A stretch of DNA of 64,000 nucleotides, from the NCBI RefSeq assembly GCF_013836145.1, contig NZ_CP057483.1, forward strand, positions 2,976,001 to 3,040,000. Direction: 5' to 3'. The notes below the pieces were generated by a model. That model was given only the letters and a program-made list of their open reading frames with translations. It had not been told where the DNA came from and made no database searches. A program made the position numbers and the translations under genes. Positions within the stretch are counted from its first letter, which is position 1; the number at the start of each line of letters is the position of its first letter. Origin of the DNA: Citrobacter sp. RHB25-C09 (GTDB lineage Bacteria; Pseudomonadota; Gammaproteobacteria; Enterobacterales; Enterobacteriaceae). This document shows, piece by piece, positions 1-7,985 of this stretch.

Positions 1-474
1 ACCAGTAAGTTCAACATCCCTGGCGGTTCTGTCGCCATTGTCGCTGAGGATTCCCGCGTTGCCCGCGCCATGCTGGAAAAAGGACTGACGGCGATGGAGA
101 TCCCGCATCAGATGCACATTACCGGCAAAGACGCGTGGGATAAAATTCAACAGCTGGCGCAAGAGGCAGAGGCCGAAGGCAAAGCCATCAACGAGAAAAT
201 CGCGCTGGTGTTAACCGATCTTGAGATGCCGGAGATGGATGGTTTTACCCTCACCCGCCTGATCAAAACGGACAGCCGCCTGCAAAACATTCCCGTGGTG
301 ATCCACTCCTCTCTTTCCGGCAGCGCAAACGAAGATCACGTGCGCAAAGTGAAAGCCGATGGCTACGTGGCGAAGTTTGAAATTAACGAGTTGTCTTCGG
401 TACTGGAAGAGGTGTTGGACCGGGCGGCACGAAACATGAGCGGCCCACTGGTAAGCCGGCAACGCATTGCCTGA
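1..474 (+). CDS. cheV: Chemotaxis coupling/receiver protein CheV, C-terminal part
   Basis: The frame is open from the first base, so the gene starts outside the window; 157 residues are visible. They form a response-regulator receiver domain: an acidic pair (Glu16-Asp17 of the visible part), a phospho-acceptor Asp in LTDLEMPEMDG (about residue 73), a Ser-rich beta-4 end (VIHSSLS) and the conserved Lys in YVAKFE (about residue 125). CheV proteins are an N-terminal CheW-like domain plus such a receiver and couple chemoreceptors to CheA; the CheW part would lie upstream. Salmonella and Citrobacter carry cheV next to nuoN, E. coli K-12 does not. The name is inferred from the receiver and this position; a different receiver protein remains possible. 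Confidence 0.8.
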   Translation, partial: TSKFNIPGGSVAIVAEDSRVARAMLEKGLTAMEIPHQMHITGKDAWDKIQQLAQEAEAEGKAINEKIALVLTDLEMPEMDGFTLTRLIKTDSRLQNIPVVIHSSLSGSANEDHVRKVKADGYVAKFEINELSSVLEEVLDRAARNMSGPLVSRQRIA

Positions 475-487
475 TAACGGTCTGGAT

Positions 488-515
488 GCCGGATGGCGCT
501 ACGCTTATCCGGCCT
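488..515. repeat. REP element
   Basis: Single REP palindrome (GCCGGATGGCGCTACGC then TTATCCGGCCT) between cheV and the nuo terminator. It matches the enterobacterial REP consensus with GCCGGATG/ATCCGGCC-type arms. Confidence 0.8.
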
Positions 516-544
516 GATTTCCTGGATTGGCTTGTAGAACAATA

Positions 545-570
545 AAAAAACCCGCCGAAGCGGGTTTTTT
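545..570 (-). terminator. Intrinsic terminator of the nuo operon
   Basis: An 11-bp stem (AAAAAACCCGC with GCGGGTTTTTT) and a 4-nt loop lie 17 bp past the nuoN stop. Read on the minus strand the loop is UUCG closed by C-G, an extra-stable tetraloop, followed by a long U run. The flanking A and T runs mean it can also stop cheV transcription from the other side. Confidence 0.92.
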
Positions 571-586
571 CGTTTCTGCCTGTCGC

Positions 587-2044
587 TTACATCAGCGGTG
601 CGGCTAACTGCACAATGCTAATCAGCGGCTGTGGCCAGATACCCAGCACCAGCACCAGCAGTGCGGAGATCAGTACCACAATACCGCCCGCGCTGTACTG
701 CCAGTTCGACGGCGCATCGCGGTTAAGCTGCTGAGGCGCGCTCAGGTACAGGCTCACGGCCACGCGCAGATAGTAGTACAAACCAATCGCGGAGCCGACC
801 ACCACGGCGGCAACCAGCCACCACAGACTCGCCTGCACACCGACCGCCAGCACGTAGAATTTACCGATAAAGCCCAGCGTCATCGGGATACCCGCCAGCG
901 AGAGCATCATCACCGTTAACACGGCCGCGAGGATCGGACGATGCCAGAACAGCCCACGGTAGGAGAACAGAGAATCTGCATCCGGACCGCGGTAAGGGCT
1001 GGACATCAGGCTGACCACGCCGAACGCACCGAGGCTGCTGAACAGGTAACCGGCCAGGTAAACACCAACCGCTTCCATCGACATCTCGCCGCTTTGCAGT
1101 GCGATAAGCGCCACCAGCAGATAGCCCAGATGGGAGATAGAAGAGTAACCAAGCAGACGTTTGATATTGGTCTGGCTCAGCGCCATCAGGTTACCAAAGA
1201 TGATGGAGGCAAAGGCAATGATACCCAGCACCACGCGAACTGCTTCGCTGTCGCCCACCGGCGCGTACAGGAACAGACGCATCACCACGCCGAAGATAGC
1301 GATTTTGCTCGCCGTCGCCAGGAAGGTGGAAACCGGAGCCGGAGCGCCCTGATAAACGTCTGGTGTCCACAGGTGGAACGGCACCAGAGAAAGCTTAAAG
1401 CCGAGACCGACAATCATCATGCCGAAGCCTGCCAGCAGCAGCGGCTCGTTCAGCATGCCGTCGCCGAGGCTCTTACCGAGCGCAACAAACGACAGGTTGC
1501 CGGACTGCGCGTACACCAGCGCCATACCGAACAACAGGAAGGACGACGCGGCAGCAGACAGGATGGTGTATTTGATACTGGCTTCCAGCGAACGCTTCTG
1601 ACGAAACGCATAGCCCACCAGACCAAACAGCGGCAGGGAGATTAGTTCGATACCGAGGAACAGCGCCGCCAGATGATTGGCATTCGCCAGCAGGATACCG
1701 CCGAGTGCAGCGATCAGCACCAGCAGGTAGAACTCTTCCCGGTTATCGTCATAGCCTTCCAGCCACGGGTAGGCAAACGTACAGGTCGCCAGGCTCGCCA
1801 GCAGGACCAGCCCGGTGTAAAGCATCGCGAAACCGTCAACCCGCATTAGCGGGGTGACGTCCATCGCGCCTGCCTGGCCAACAAACCAGAGCGAAACCAG
1901 CGCGGCGTTAAGCCCAATGACCGACAGCGTGGCATTTAGGAAGTGATTGCGTCGCCACGCAATGGAGAGCATCACAACCACCACCGTCAAGCCGACGATC
2001 AGCAGCGGTAGCAGCGCAATCAGGTGTTGTGGAGTTATTGTCAT
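587..2044 (-). CDS. nuoN: NADH-quinone oxidoreductase subunit N
   Basis: Antiporter-like proton-pumping subunit of the complex I membrane arm, 485 residues and hydrophobic throughout, with about 14 membrane segments as in the Mrp-type antiporter family. The conserved membrane glutamate of the pumping channel is visible (Glu133, in LGIELISLPLFG), as is a central lysine region (LGFKLSLVPFHLWTPDVY). It is the last gene of the nuo operon, 6 bp after nuoM, and is followed by a strong terminator. Length and sequence agree with E. coli NuoN along the whole protein; nothing is odd. Confidence 0.98.
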   Translation of the reverse strand: MTITPQHLIALLPLLIVGLTVVVVMLSIAWRRNHFLNATLSVIGLNAALVSLWFVGQAGAMDVTPLMRVDGFAMLYTGLVLLASLATCTFAYPWLEGYDDNREEFYLLVLIAALGGILLANANHLAALFLGIELISLPLFGLVGYAFRQKRSLEASIKYTILSAAASSFLLFGMALVYAQSGNLSFVALGKSLGDGMLNEPLLLAGFGMMIVGLGFKLSLVPFHLWTPDVYQGAPAPVSTFLATASKIAIFGVVMRLFLYAPVGDSEAVRVVLGIIAFASIIFGNLMALSQTNIKRLLGYSSISHLGYLLVALIALQSGEMSMEAVGVYLAGYLFSSLGAFGVVSLMSSPYRGPDADSLFSYRGLFWHRPILAAVLTVMMLSLAGIPMTLGFIGKFYVLAVGVQASLWWLVAAVVVGSAIGLYYYLRVAVSLYLSAPQQLNRDAPSNWQYSAGGIVVLISALLVLVLGIWPQPLISIVQLAAPLM

Positions 2045-2050
2045 GGCGAT

Positions 2051-3580
2051 TTACGGCCTTGTAGTAGTAACGGAATTAACAAACCACTGCTGGATGTTAC
2101 CCATCGCAGAATGCGAGGTATCCAGAATCGGCTGCGGATAGAAGCCAAGCAGTACCAGAAGCACGACCAGCAACAGGATGATAAACAGCTCACGCAGCGA
2201 CATCCCTGGCAGTTCCTGATTGGCAATCTGGCTCTTCGCTTTACCGAAGTAAGCGCGGTGCAGCATCGCCAGCGAGTACACGGAGGCAAACACCAGACCA
2301 AAGGTCGAAATCACGGTAATCACCGGAACAACCTGGTAGCTGCCGAACAGGATCATAAATTCGCCAACGAAGTTACCGGTGCCCGGCATCCCCAGGGTGG
2401 CAACAGCAAAGAACATGGACAGCGCGGGCAGCCATTTCATTTTGCCCCACAGACCGCCCATCATGCGCATATCACGGGTGTGCAGACGTTCGTACAGCTG
2501 GCCGCACAGAATGAACAGACCCGCAGCGGAAAGACCGTGCGCAATCATCTGAATCACCGCCCCCTGGTATGCCAGTTGGCTGCCGGTGTAGATGGCAATC
2601 AGGACGAAGCCCATGTGGGAAACGGAGGTGTAAGCAATCAGACGCTTGATGTCGTACTGAGTGAAGGCCATCCACGCACCGTAGAAAATACCGATCACGC
2701 CCAACCACATGGCGATTGGCGCAAACTCCGCCGATGCGTTCGGGAACAGCGGCAGGGAGAAACGCAGCAGACCGTAAGCTGCCGTTTTCAGCAAAATCCC
2801 CGCCAGGTCAACGGAACCTGCGGTTGGTGCCTGAGAGTGCGCGTCTGGCAGCCAGCCGTGCAGCGGAACCACCGGCATTTTCACCGCAAAAGCGATGAAG
2901 AAGCCCAGCATCAGCAGATATTCTATGCCGTGGGACATCGGGGTATTCAGCAGGTCTTCATAGTTGAAGGTCCATACGCCGGTCGCATTATGGTGCACAA
3001 ACACCAGCGCCAGAATGGCAATCAGCATCACCAGACCACTCGCCTGGGTGTAAATGAAGAACTTGGTTGCCGCCGTGATGCGCGTTTTACCGTCGGAAGC
3101 CTTATGCCCCCACAGCGCGATCAGGAAGTACATCGGCACCAGCATCATTTCCCAGAAGAAGAAGAACAGGAACATGTCGATGGCAAGGAATACGCCGATC
3201 ACGCCGCCCAGGATCCACATCAGGTTCAGGTGGAAGAAGCCCTGATATTTTTCAATTTCACGCCAGGAACACAGGACCGCCAGAACGCCGAGCAGACCGG
3301 TCAGCACCACCATCAGCAGCGACAAGCCGTCGATAGCAAGATGAATAGAGATGCCAAAGCGCGGGATCCACGGCAGAACAAATTCAGACTGCCACTGCGG
3401 AATGCCGGCGGATTGCGTCAGTGAATAGCCGCCCTGCAGCCACAGCTGCAGGCCAAGCGCCAGCGTCAGTCCCATGGTGATCAGCGCGATCCAGCGCGGC
3501 ACCTTCACGCCAAAGCGTTCGGTCTGCCAGCACAGAAACCCGCCGATAAAGGGGATTAGTATCAACCAGGGTAATAACAT
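2051..3580 (-). CDS. nuoM: NADH-quinone oxidoreductase subunit M
   Basis: Second antiporter-like proton-pumping subunit of complex I, 509 residues of nearly continuous membrane helices. The key glutamate lies in FFFFWEMMLVPMYF (Glu144) and the conserved lysine motif in AVKMPVVPLHGWLPDAHS. It follows nuoL after a 167-bp gap holding a two-REP BIME, the widest break inside the operon. Long histidine- and glutamine-rich open frames on the opposite strand are codon-bias shadows and are not genes. Length matches the family. Confidence 0.98.
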   Translation of the reverse strand: MLLPWLILIPFIGGFLCWQTERFGVKVPRWIALITMGLTLALGLQLWLQGGYSLTQSAGIPQWQSEFVLPWIPRFGISIHLAIDGLSLLMVVLTGLLGVLAVLCSWREIEKYQGFFHLNLMWILGGVIGVFLAIDMFLFFFFWEMMLVPMYFLIALWGHKASDGKTRITAATKFFIYTQASGLVMLIAILALVFVHHNATGVWTFNYEDLLNTPMSHGIEYLLMLGFFIAFAVKMPVVPLHGWLPDAHSQAPTAGSVDLAGILLKTAAYGLLRFSLPLFPNASAEFAPIAMWLGVIGIFYGAWMAFTQYDIKRLIAYTSVSHMGFVLIAIYTGSQLAYQGAVIQMIAHGLSAAGLFILCGQLYERLHTRDMRMMGGLWGKMKWLPALSMFFAVATLGMPGTGNFVGEFMILFGSYQVVPVITVISTFGLVFASVYSLAMLHRAYFGKAKSQIANQELPGMSLRELFIILLLVVLLVLLGFYPQPILDTSHSAMGNIQQWFVNSVTTTRP

Positions 3581-3664
3581 GGTGATCTTTATTCCTTGTT
3601 AAAGTCCCTAAGGGACCGATTTTCAACGAATTCTACAAAATTCACATTTGAGAGCGGTTTGTTG

Positions 3665-3730
3665 TGTCGGGTGGCGCTTCGCTTACCCGACCTACGGTCT
3701 TGTAGGCCCGGTAAGCGCAGCGCCACCGGG
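3665..3730. repeat. BIME (two REP units) inside the nuo operon
   Basis: Two inverted REP palindromes, 3665-3694 (GTCGGGTGGCGCTTCGC...) and 3701-3730 (GTAGGCCCGGTAAGCG...), lie head to head between nuoL and nuoM. Transcription of nuo runs through them on the minus strand. REP stem-loops in operons are known to block 3' exonucleases, so this one may set the relative stability of the upstream and downstream mRNA parts; that role here is inference. Confidence 0.9.
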
Positions 3731-3747
3731 CAAACCGCTAACTCAAA

Positions 3748-5589
3748 TCAACGTAAAACCATCAACAACGCCAGTACCACAACCGCACCGATGCTCATGG
3801 ATGCTACATACCAGCGCAGATACCCGTTCTCGCTAAACAGCAGGCCTTTACCTGCAAAGCGAGAGAGGATCGCCGGGATGTTCATCATGGCATTCAGCGG
3901 ATCGCGCTTCAGCAGCCAGGCAACGCCAAGGAACGGCTTCACGAACACTTTGTCGTACAGCCAGTCGAAGCCCCATGCGTTATACCACCAGGTCCCCAGC
4001 AGGCGGCCCGGCGCACTGTTGGCAATGGAGGTTACCAGGGTACGTTTGCCAAGCCACAGCCATGCGGCAATCAGGATGCCCGCAATCGCCACGACGCCAG
4101 AGGTAATTTCCAGGGTCATTACGCGACCATGCTCAAGTTCTGTTGTCTGCGGCAGTACACCCTGCAACGGCGGCACAATCAGCGCGCCAACGAAGGTGGA
4201 CAGGATCATCAGGACAATCAGTGGCAGATGGTGGGTAATCCCCTTCCCTGCATGAGCGTGAATTTGTTCTTTACCGTGGAACACGATGAAAATCATACGG
4301 AAGGTATACAGGGAGGTCATAAACGCACCGACCAGACCTGCCACCATCAGATTGATATGACCATTCGCCATCGCACCCGCAAGAATCTCATCCTTACTGA
4401 AGAAGCCTGCAGTGATGAGAGGCAGTGCAGACAGCGCCGCGCCACCCACCAGGAAGCAGAGATAAACCAGCGGAATAGATTTACGCAGGCCGCCCATCTT
4501 GAAGATGTTCTGTTCGTGATGGCACGCCAGGATAACGGAGCCGGACGCCAGGAACAGCAACGCTTTAAAGAAGGCGTGGGTCATCAGGTGGAAAATCGCC
4601 GCATCCCACGCCTGGACGCCGAGCGCCAGGAACATGTAACCAATCTGGCTCATGGTGGAGTAAGCGAGAACGCGTTTGATGTCGGTTTGCACCAGTGCGG
4701 CAAAACCTGCCATCACCAGCGTCACCGCACCCACAATACCCACCAGATGCAGCACTTCCGGGGTCATCAGGAACAGACCGTGAGTGCGCGCAATCAGATA
4801 GACACCGGCGGTAACCATCGTTGCGGCGTGGATCAGCGCGGAGACAGGCGTCGGGCCCGCCATCGCGTCAGCCAGCCACGTTTGCAACGGCAACTGTGCA
4901 GATTTACCGACCGCGCCACCCAGCAGCATCAGCGTCGCCCAGGTCAGCATGTTGTTGCCTGCTTCGAAGTGCGCCGGTGCCAGTTCAACCATTTCGCGGA
5001 AGTTCAGGGTACCCAGCTCGTTGTAAAGAATGAACAGCGCGAAGGCGAGGAAGACGTCACCCACACGGGTCACGACAAACGCTTTCATCGCCGCTGCGCC
5101 ATTCTTCGGATCGGTGTAGTAGAAGCCGATCAGCAGGTAAGAGCACAGGCCCACGCCTTCCCAACCGAGGTACATCAACAGCAGGTTATCGGACAGCACC
5201 AGAACAACCATGCTGGCGATAAACAGGTTGGTGTAGGCGAAGAAGCGTGAATAGCCCTCTTCACCACGCATGTACCAGGAAGCGAACATGTGGATCAGGA
5301 AGCCCACGCCGGTAACCACGGAAAGCATGGTCAACGACAGGCCGTCCAGCACCAGGTTAAAACCGATGTTGAAATCACCGACCGACATCCACGTCCACAG
5401 AGGCTGGCTGAATGCCTGCTTACCGTTGGCGAAGAAGTCTACGCCGACAAACGCGGTGACCAGCGCCGCCAGACCGATGGAGCCAACACCCACGGTCGCG
5501 GAGAGGTTTTCAGACCAGCGTCCACGGGAGAACGCCAGCAGTACAAAGCCAATCAATGGCAGAATAAAGGTTAAGGCAAGCATGTTCAT
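3748..5589 (-). CDS. nuoL: NADH-quinone oxidoreductase subunit L
   Basis: Largest antiporter-like subunit, at the distal end of the complex I membrane arm, 613 residues. Glu144 is present in LGWEGVGLCSYLLIGF, and the central lysine region lies in VGKSAQLPLQTWLADAM. The C-terminal part (from about residue 480) carries the long amphipathic lateral helix typical of NuoL plus a final membrane anchor. The start overlaps the nuoK stop by 4 bp (ATGA), which suggests translational coupling. Full length, no disruption. Confidence 0.98.
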   Translation of the reverse strand: MNMLALTFILPLIGFVLLAFSRGRWSENLSATVGVGSIGLAALVTAFVGVDFFANGKQAFSQPLWTWMSVGDFNIGFNLVLDGLSLTMLSVVTGVGFLIHMFASWYMRGEEGYSRFFAYTNLFIASMVVLVLSDNLLLMYLGWEGVGLCSYLLIGFYYTDPKNGAAAMKAFVVTRVGDVFLAFALFILYNELGTLNFREMVELAPAHFEAGNNMLTWATLMLLGGAVGKSAQLPLQTWLADAMAGPTPVSALIHAATMVTAGVYLIARTHGLFLMTPEVLHLVGIVGAVTLVMAGFAALVQTDIKRVLAYSTMSQIGYMFLALGVQAWDAAIFHLMTHAFFKALLFLASGSVILACHHEQNIFKMGGLRKSIPLVYLCFLVGGAALSALPLITAGFFSKDEILAGAMANGHINLMVAGLVGAFMTSLYTFRMIFIVFHGKEQIHAHAGKGITHHLPLIVLMILSTFVGALIVPPLQGVLPQTTELEHGRVMTLEITSGVVAIAGILIAAWLWLGKRTLVTSIANSAPGRLLGTWWYNAWGFDWLYDKVFVKPFLGVAWLLKRDPLNAMMNIPAILSRFAGKGLLFSENGYLRWYVASMSIGAVVVLALLMVLR

Positions 5590-5888
5590 CCACGCATCTC
5601 ACTTACTGAATCGATGTTCAGGTTCTGGCGACGGCGATGGAGCTGCAGCAGCAGCGCAAGCCCGATGCTCGCTTCAGCAGCCGCAAGGCTGATGGCAAGA
5701 ATGTACATCACCTGACCGTCGGTCTGGCCCCAGTAGCTCCCGGCGACCACAAAAGCCAGCGCGGAAGCGTTGATCATGATTTCCAGCCCGATCAGCATAA
5801 ACAGCAGGTTGCGGCGGATAACCAGACCGGTTAAGCCCAGAACGAATAAGACAGCCGCGAGGATCAGTCCATGTTGTAAGGGGATCAT
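5586..5888 (-). CDS. nuoK: NADH-quinone oxidoreductase subunit K
   Basis: Small membrane subunit of complex I, 100 residues with three helices (homologue of mitochondrial ND4L and of MrpC). The two buried glutamates needed for proton transfer are present: Glu36 in LIGLEIMINA and Glu72 in AAAEASIGLAL. Its ATG overlaps the nuoJ stop by 4 bp and its stop overlaps the nuoL start by 4 bp, so translation of J, K and L is probably coupled. Confidence 0.98.
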   Translation of the reverse strand: MIPLQHGLILAAVLFVLGLTGLVIRRNLLFMLIGLEIMINASALAFVVAGSYWGQTDGQVMYILAISLAAAEASIGLALLLQLHRRRQNLNIDSVSEMRG

Positions 5889-6439
5889 GCGTGCTCCTCC
5901 GTTTTTCTTTTCGCGCTGTCGTCTTTACGGTTGCTCAGCACTTCACCAGAACGCTCTTCGCGACCGACGTGGAAAGCGACAACCAGACCGGCCAGCAGCA
6001 GCATTGACGCCAGCTCAACCGCCAGTACGTAAGGTCCAAACAGCGTAATACCGACCGCTTTCGCGCTAATCGGCGCGCCGTCGATGCCCTGGTCGTTAAC
6101 GCCCAAAATGGCGTACACGATCACCACCAGCATGATGGCCGACAGAATTGCCGGACCAATCCACACCTGCGGCTTCAGCCACTGGCGTTCCTGCTCGATT
6201 TCGGAACCGCCAAGGTTGAGCATCATCACCACGAACACGAACAGCACCATAATGGCACCTGCGTAGACGATAATTTCCAGCGCAGCGGCGAAGTAAGCGC
6301 CCAGCGAGAAGAACACCCCGGAAATCGCCAGCAGCGAAATAATCAGGTACAGCAGCGCGTGTACCGGATTGGTATGGGTGATCACCCGCAAGGTTGCGAG
6401 AATGGCTATCAGGCCACAGATATAAAAAGCGAACTCCAT
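5885..6439 (-). CDS. nuoJ: NADH-quinone oxidoreductase subunit J
   Basis: Membrane subunit of complex I (ND6 homologue), 184 residues with five predicted helices followed by a charged cytoplasmic tail rich in Arg, Lys and Glu. The glycine-rich third helix region (YAGAIMVLFVFVVMML), site of the pi-bulge in known structures, is conserved. It starts 11 bp after the nuoI stop with a clear GGAG-type ribosome site (GGAGAGGGGCA before ATG). Confidence 0.97.
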   Translation of the reverse strand: MEFAFYICGLIAILATLRVITHTNPVHALLYLIISLLAISGVFFSLGAYFAAALEIIVYAGAIMVLFVFVVMMLNLGGSEIEQERQWLKPQVWIGPAILSAIMLVVIVYAILGVNDQGIDGAPISAKAVGITLFGPYVLAVELASMLLLAGLVVAFHVGREERSGEVLSNRKDDSAKRKTEEHA

Positions 6440-6450
6440 TGCCCCTCTCC

Positions 6451-6993
6451 TTACGGTAACAGGCTCTTGACGTCGATAGGCTTGGCTTCGTTCTCTGCTT
6501 CGCCCTTATCTTTGCCGTCGATTGCCATACCTGCCATCCGGTAGAAGTTATATTCCGGATATTTACCCGGACCGGAGATCAGCAGATCCTCTTTCTCGTA
6601 AACCAGATCCTGGCGCTTATATTCACCCAGCTCGAAGTCTGGCGTAAGCTGAATCGCAGTGGTCGGACAGGCTTCTTCGCACAGACCACAGAAAATGCAG
6701 CGTGAGAAGTTAATGCGGAAAAACTCCGGATACCAGCGGCCATCTTTCGTCTCGGCTTTTTGCAGAGAGATACAGCCTACCGGACACGCTACCGCACACA
6801 GGTTACAGGCAACGCAGCGTTCTTCACCGTCCGGGTCGCGAGTCAGTACGATACGACCACGGAAACGGGGCGGTAGATAGACCGGCTCTTCCGGGTACAT
6901 CTGCGTTTCGCGTTTGGCGAACGCATGCAGGCCGATCATCCAGATACTGCGTACCTGGGTGCCGAAGCCTACTAACAATTCTTTTAAGGTCAT
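6451..6993 (-). CDS. nuoI: NADH-quinone oxidoreductase subunit I (2x 4Fe-4S)
   Basis: Ferredoxin-like subunit carrying the N6a and N6b clusters that pass electrons towards NuoB, 180 residues. Two CxxCxxCxxxCP motifs are visible: Cys60/63/66/70 and Cys99/102/105/109. I start it at the ATG of MTLKELLVGF (6993), the family start; the frame is open to an ATG at 7074, but that would overlap nuoH by 67 bp and adds residues absent from the family. It follows nuoH by 14 bp. Confidence 0.96.
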   Translation of the reverse strand: MTLKELLVGFGTQVRSIWMIGLHAFAKRETQMYPEEPVYLPPRFRGRIVLTRDPDGEERCVACNLCAVACPVGCISLQKAETKDGRWYPEFFRINFSRCIFCGLCEEACPTTAIQLTPDFELGEYKRQDLVYEKEDLLISGPGKYPEYNFYRMAGMAIDGKDKGEAENEAKPIDVKSLLP

Positions 6994-7007
6994 GGTCTTT
7001 GTGCCCC

Positions 7008-7985
7008 TTATTGCGCCTGCCAGAGAATGACAGCCGCCGTTACCAGCAAGTTGATGAGCGTCAGCGGCAGGCAAATCTTCCAGCCGAAGGACATTACCTG
7101 GTCATAACGCGGACGCGGTAACGACGCACGAATCAAAATGAACATCATCATGAAGAACGCGGTTTTAATCGCGAACCAGATGAATGGCGGTAAGAACGGG
7201 CCTTGCCAGCCACCGAAGAACAGGGTAACCATCAGTGCAGAAATGGTGACGATACCGATGTACTCGCCCACAAAGAACAGGCCGAATTTCATACCGGAAT
7301 ATTCAATGTGATAACCATCAGCCAGTTCCTGCTCGGCTTCCGGCTGGTCGAACGGGTGACGGTGACACACCGCCACGCCCGCGATAGCAAAGGTGACAAA
7401 ACCAAAGAACTGCGGGATCACGTTCCAGATGTCCGCCTGGTTGTTCACAATGTCGGTCATGTTAAATGAACCGGCCTGCGCCACCACGCCCATCAGGGAC
7501 AGTCCGAGGAACACTTCATAGCTCAGCGTCTGCGCGGAGGCGCGCATTGCACCCAGCAGTGAGTATTTGTTGTTGCTCGACCAACCGGCGAACAGCACCG
7601 CATACACCGCCAGACCCGCCATCATCAGGAAAAACAGGATCCCGATGTTAAGGTCTGCAACCACCCAGCCTGGGCTTACAGGTACGATAGCAAAAGCCAG
7701 CAGCAGCGAGGTAAACGCGATCATCGGCGCCAGAGTAAAGATGACGCGATCCGAAAATTTCGGGATCCAGTCTTCTTTAAAGAACATCTTGATCATGTCC
7801 GCGACCAGCTGGAGCGAGCCGCCCCAGCCAACGCGGTTTGGTCCGTAACGGTTCTGGAACAGACCCAGCAGGCGACGTTCGCCAAAGCTCATGAATGCCC
7901 CGCAGGTCACAACGACCAGCAGGATCACGACCGCTTTGAGAATGGTCAGCAGGATATCGATCAGATCCGGTGTAATCCAACTCAT
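7008..7985 (-). CDS. nuoH: NADH-quinone oxidoreductase subunit H
   Basis: ND1 homologue that forms part of the quinone chamber at the junction of the two complex I arms, 325 residues with eight helices. The charged cytoplasmic loop that lines the quinone channel is intact (HRHPFDQPEAEQELADGY, then YSGMKFGLFFVGEY). Its start overlaps the nuoG stop by 4 bp (ATGA). Length and sequence match the enterobacterial family closely. Confidence 0.98.
   Translation of the reverse strand: MSWITPDLIDILLTILKAVVILLVVVTCGAFMSFGERRLLGLFQNRYGPNRVGWGGSLQLVADMIKMFFKEDWIPKFSDRVIFTLAPMIAFTSLLLAFAIVPVSPGWVVADLNIGILFFLMMAGLAVYAVLFAGWSSNNKYSLLGAMRASAQTLSYEVFLGLSLMGVVAQAGSFNMTDIVNNQADIWNVIPQFFGFVTFAIAGVAVCHRHPFDQPEAEQELADGYHIEYSGMKFGLFFVGEYIGIVTISALMVTLFFGGWQGPFLPPFIWFAIKTAFFMMMFILIRASLPRPRYDQVMSFGWKICLPLTLINLLVTAAVILWQAQ

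Noticed and set aside
2024..3424. 466-codon open frame on the plus strand opposite nuoM
   Set aside because: It is His-, Gln- and Arg-rich with no known fold, has no ribosome site and mirrors the nuoM codons; nuoM itself is fully conserved. Same reasoning applies to the long frames opposite nuoL (4129-5250), nuoF (11082-12125) and nuoCD (12616-13698).
6994..7074. N-terminal extension of nuoI to the ATG at 7074
   Set aside because: It would overlap nuoH by 67 bp and adds residues not found in the family; similar upstream extensions were rejected for hisP, hisJ, folX, yfcG, yfcF, epmC, yfbV, yfcC and mnmC.
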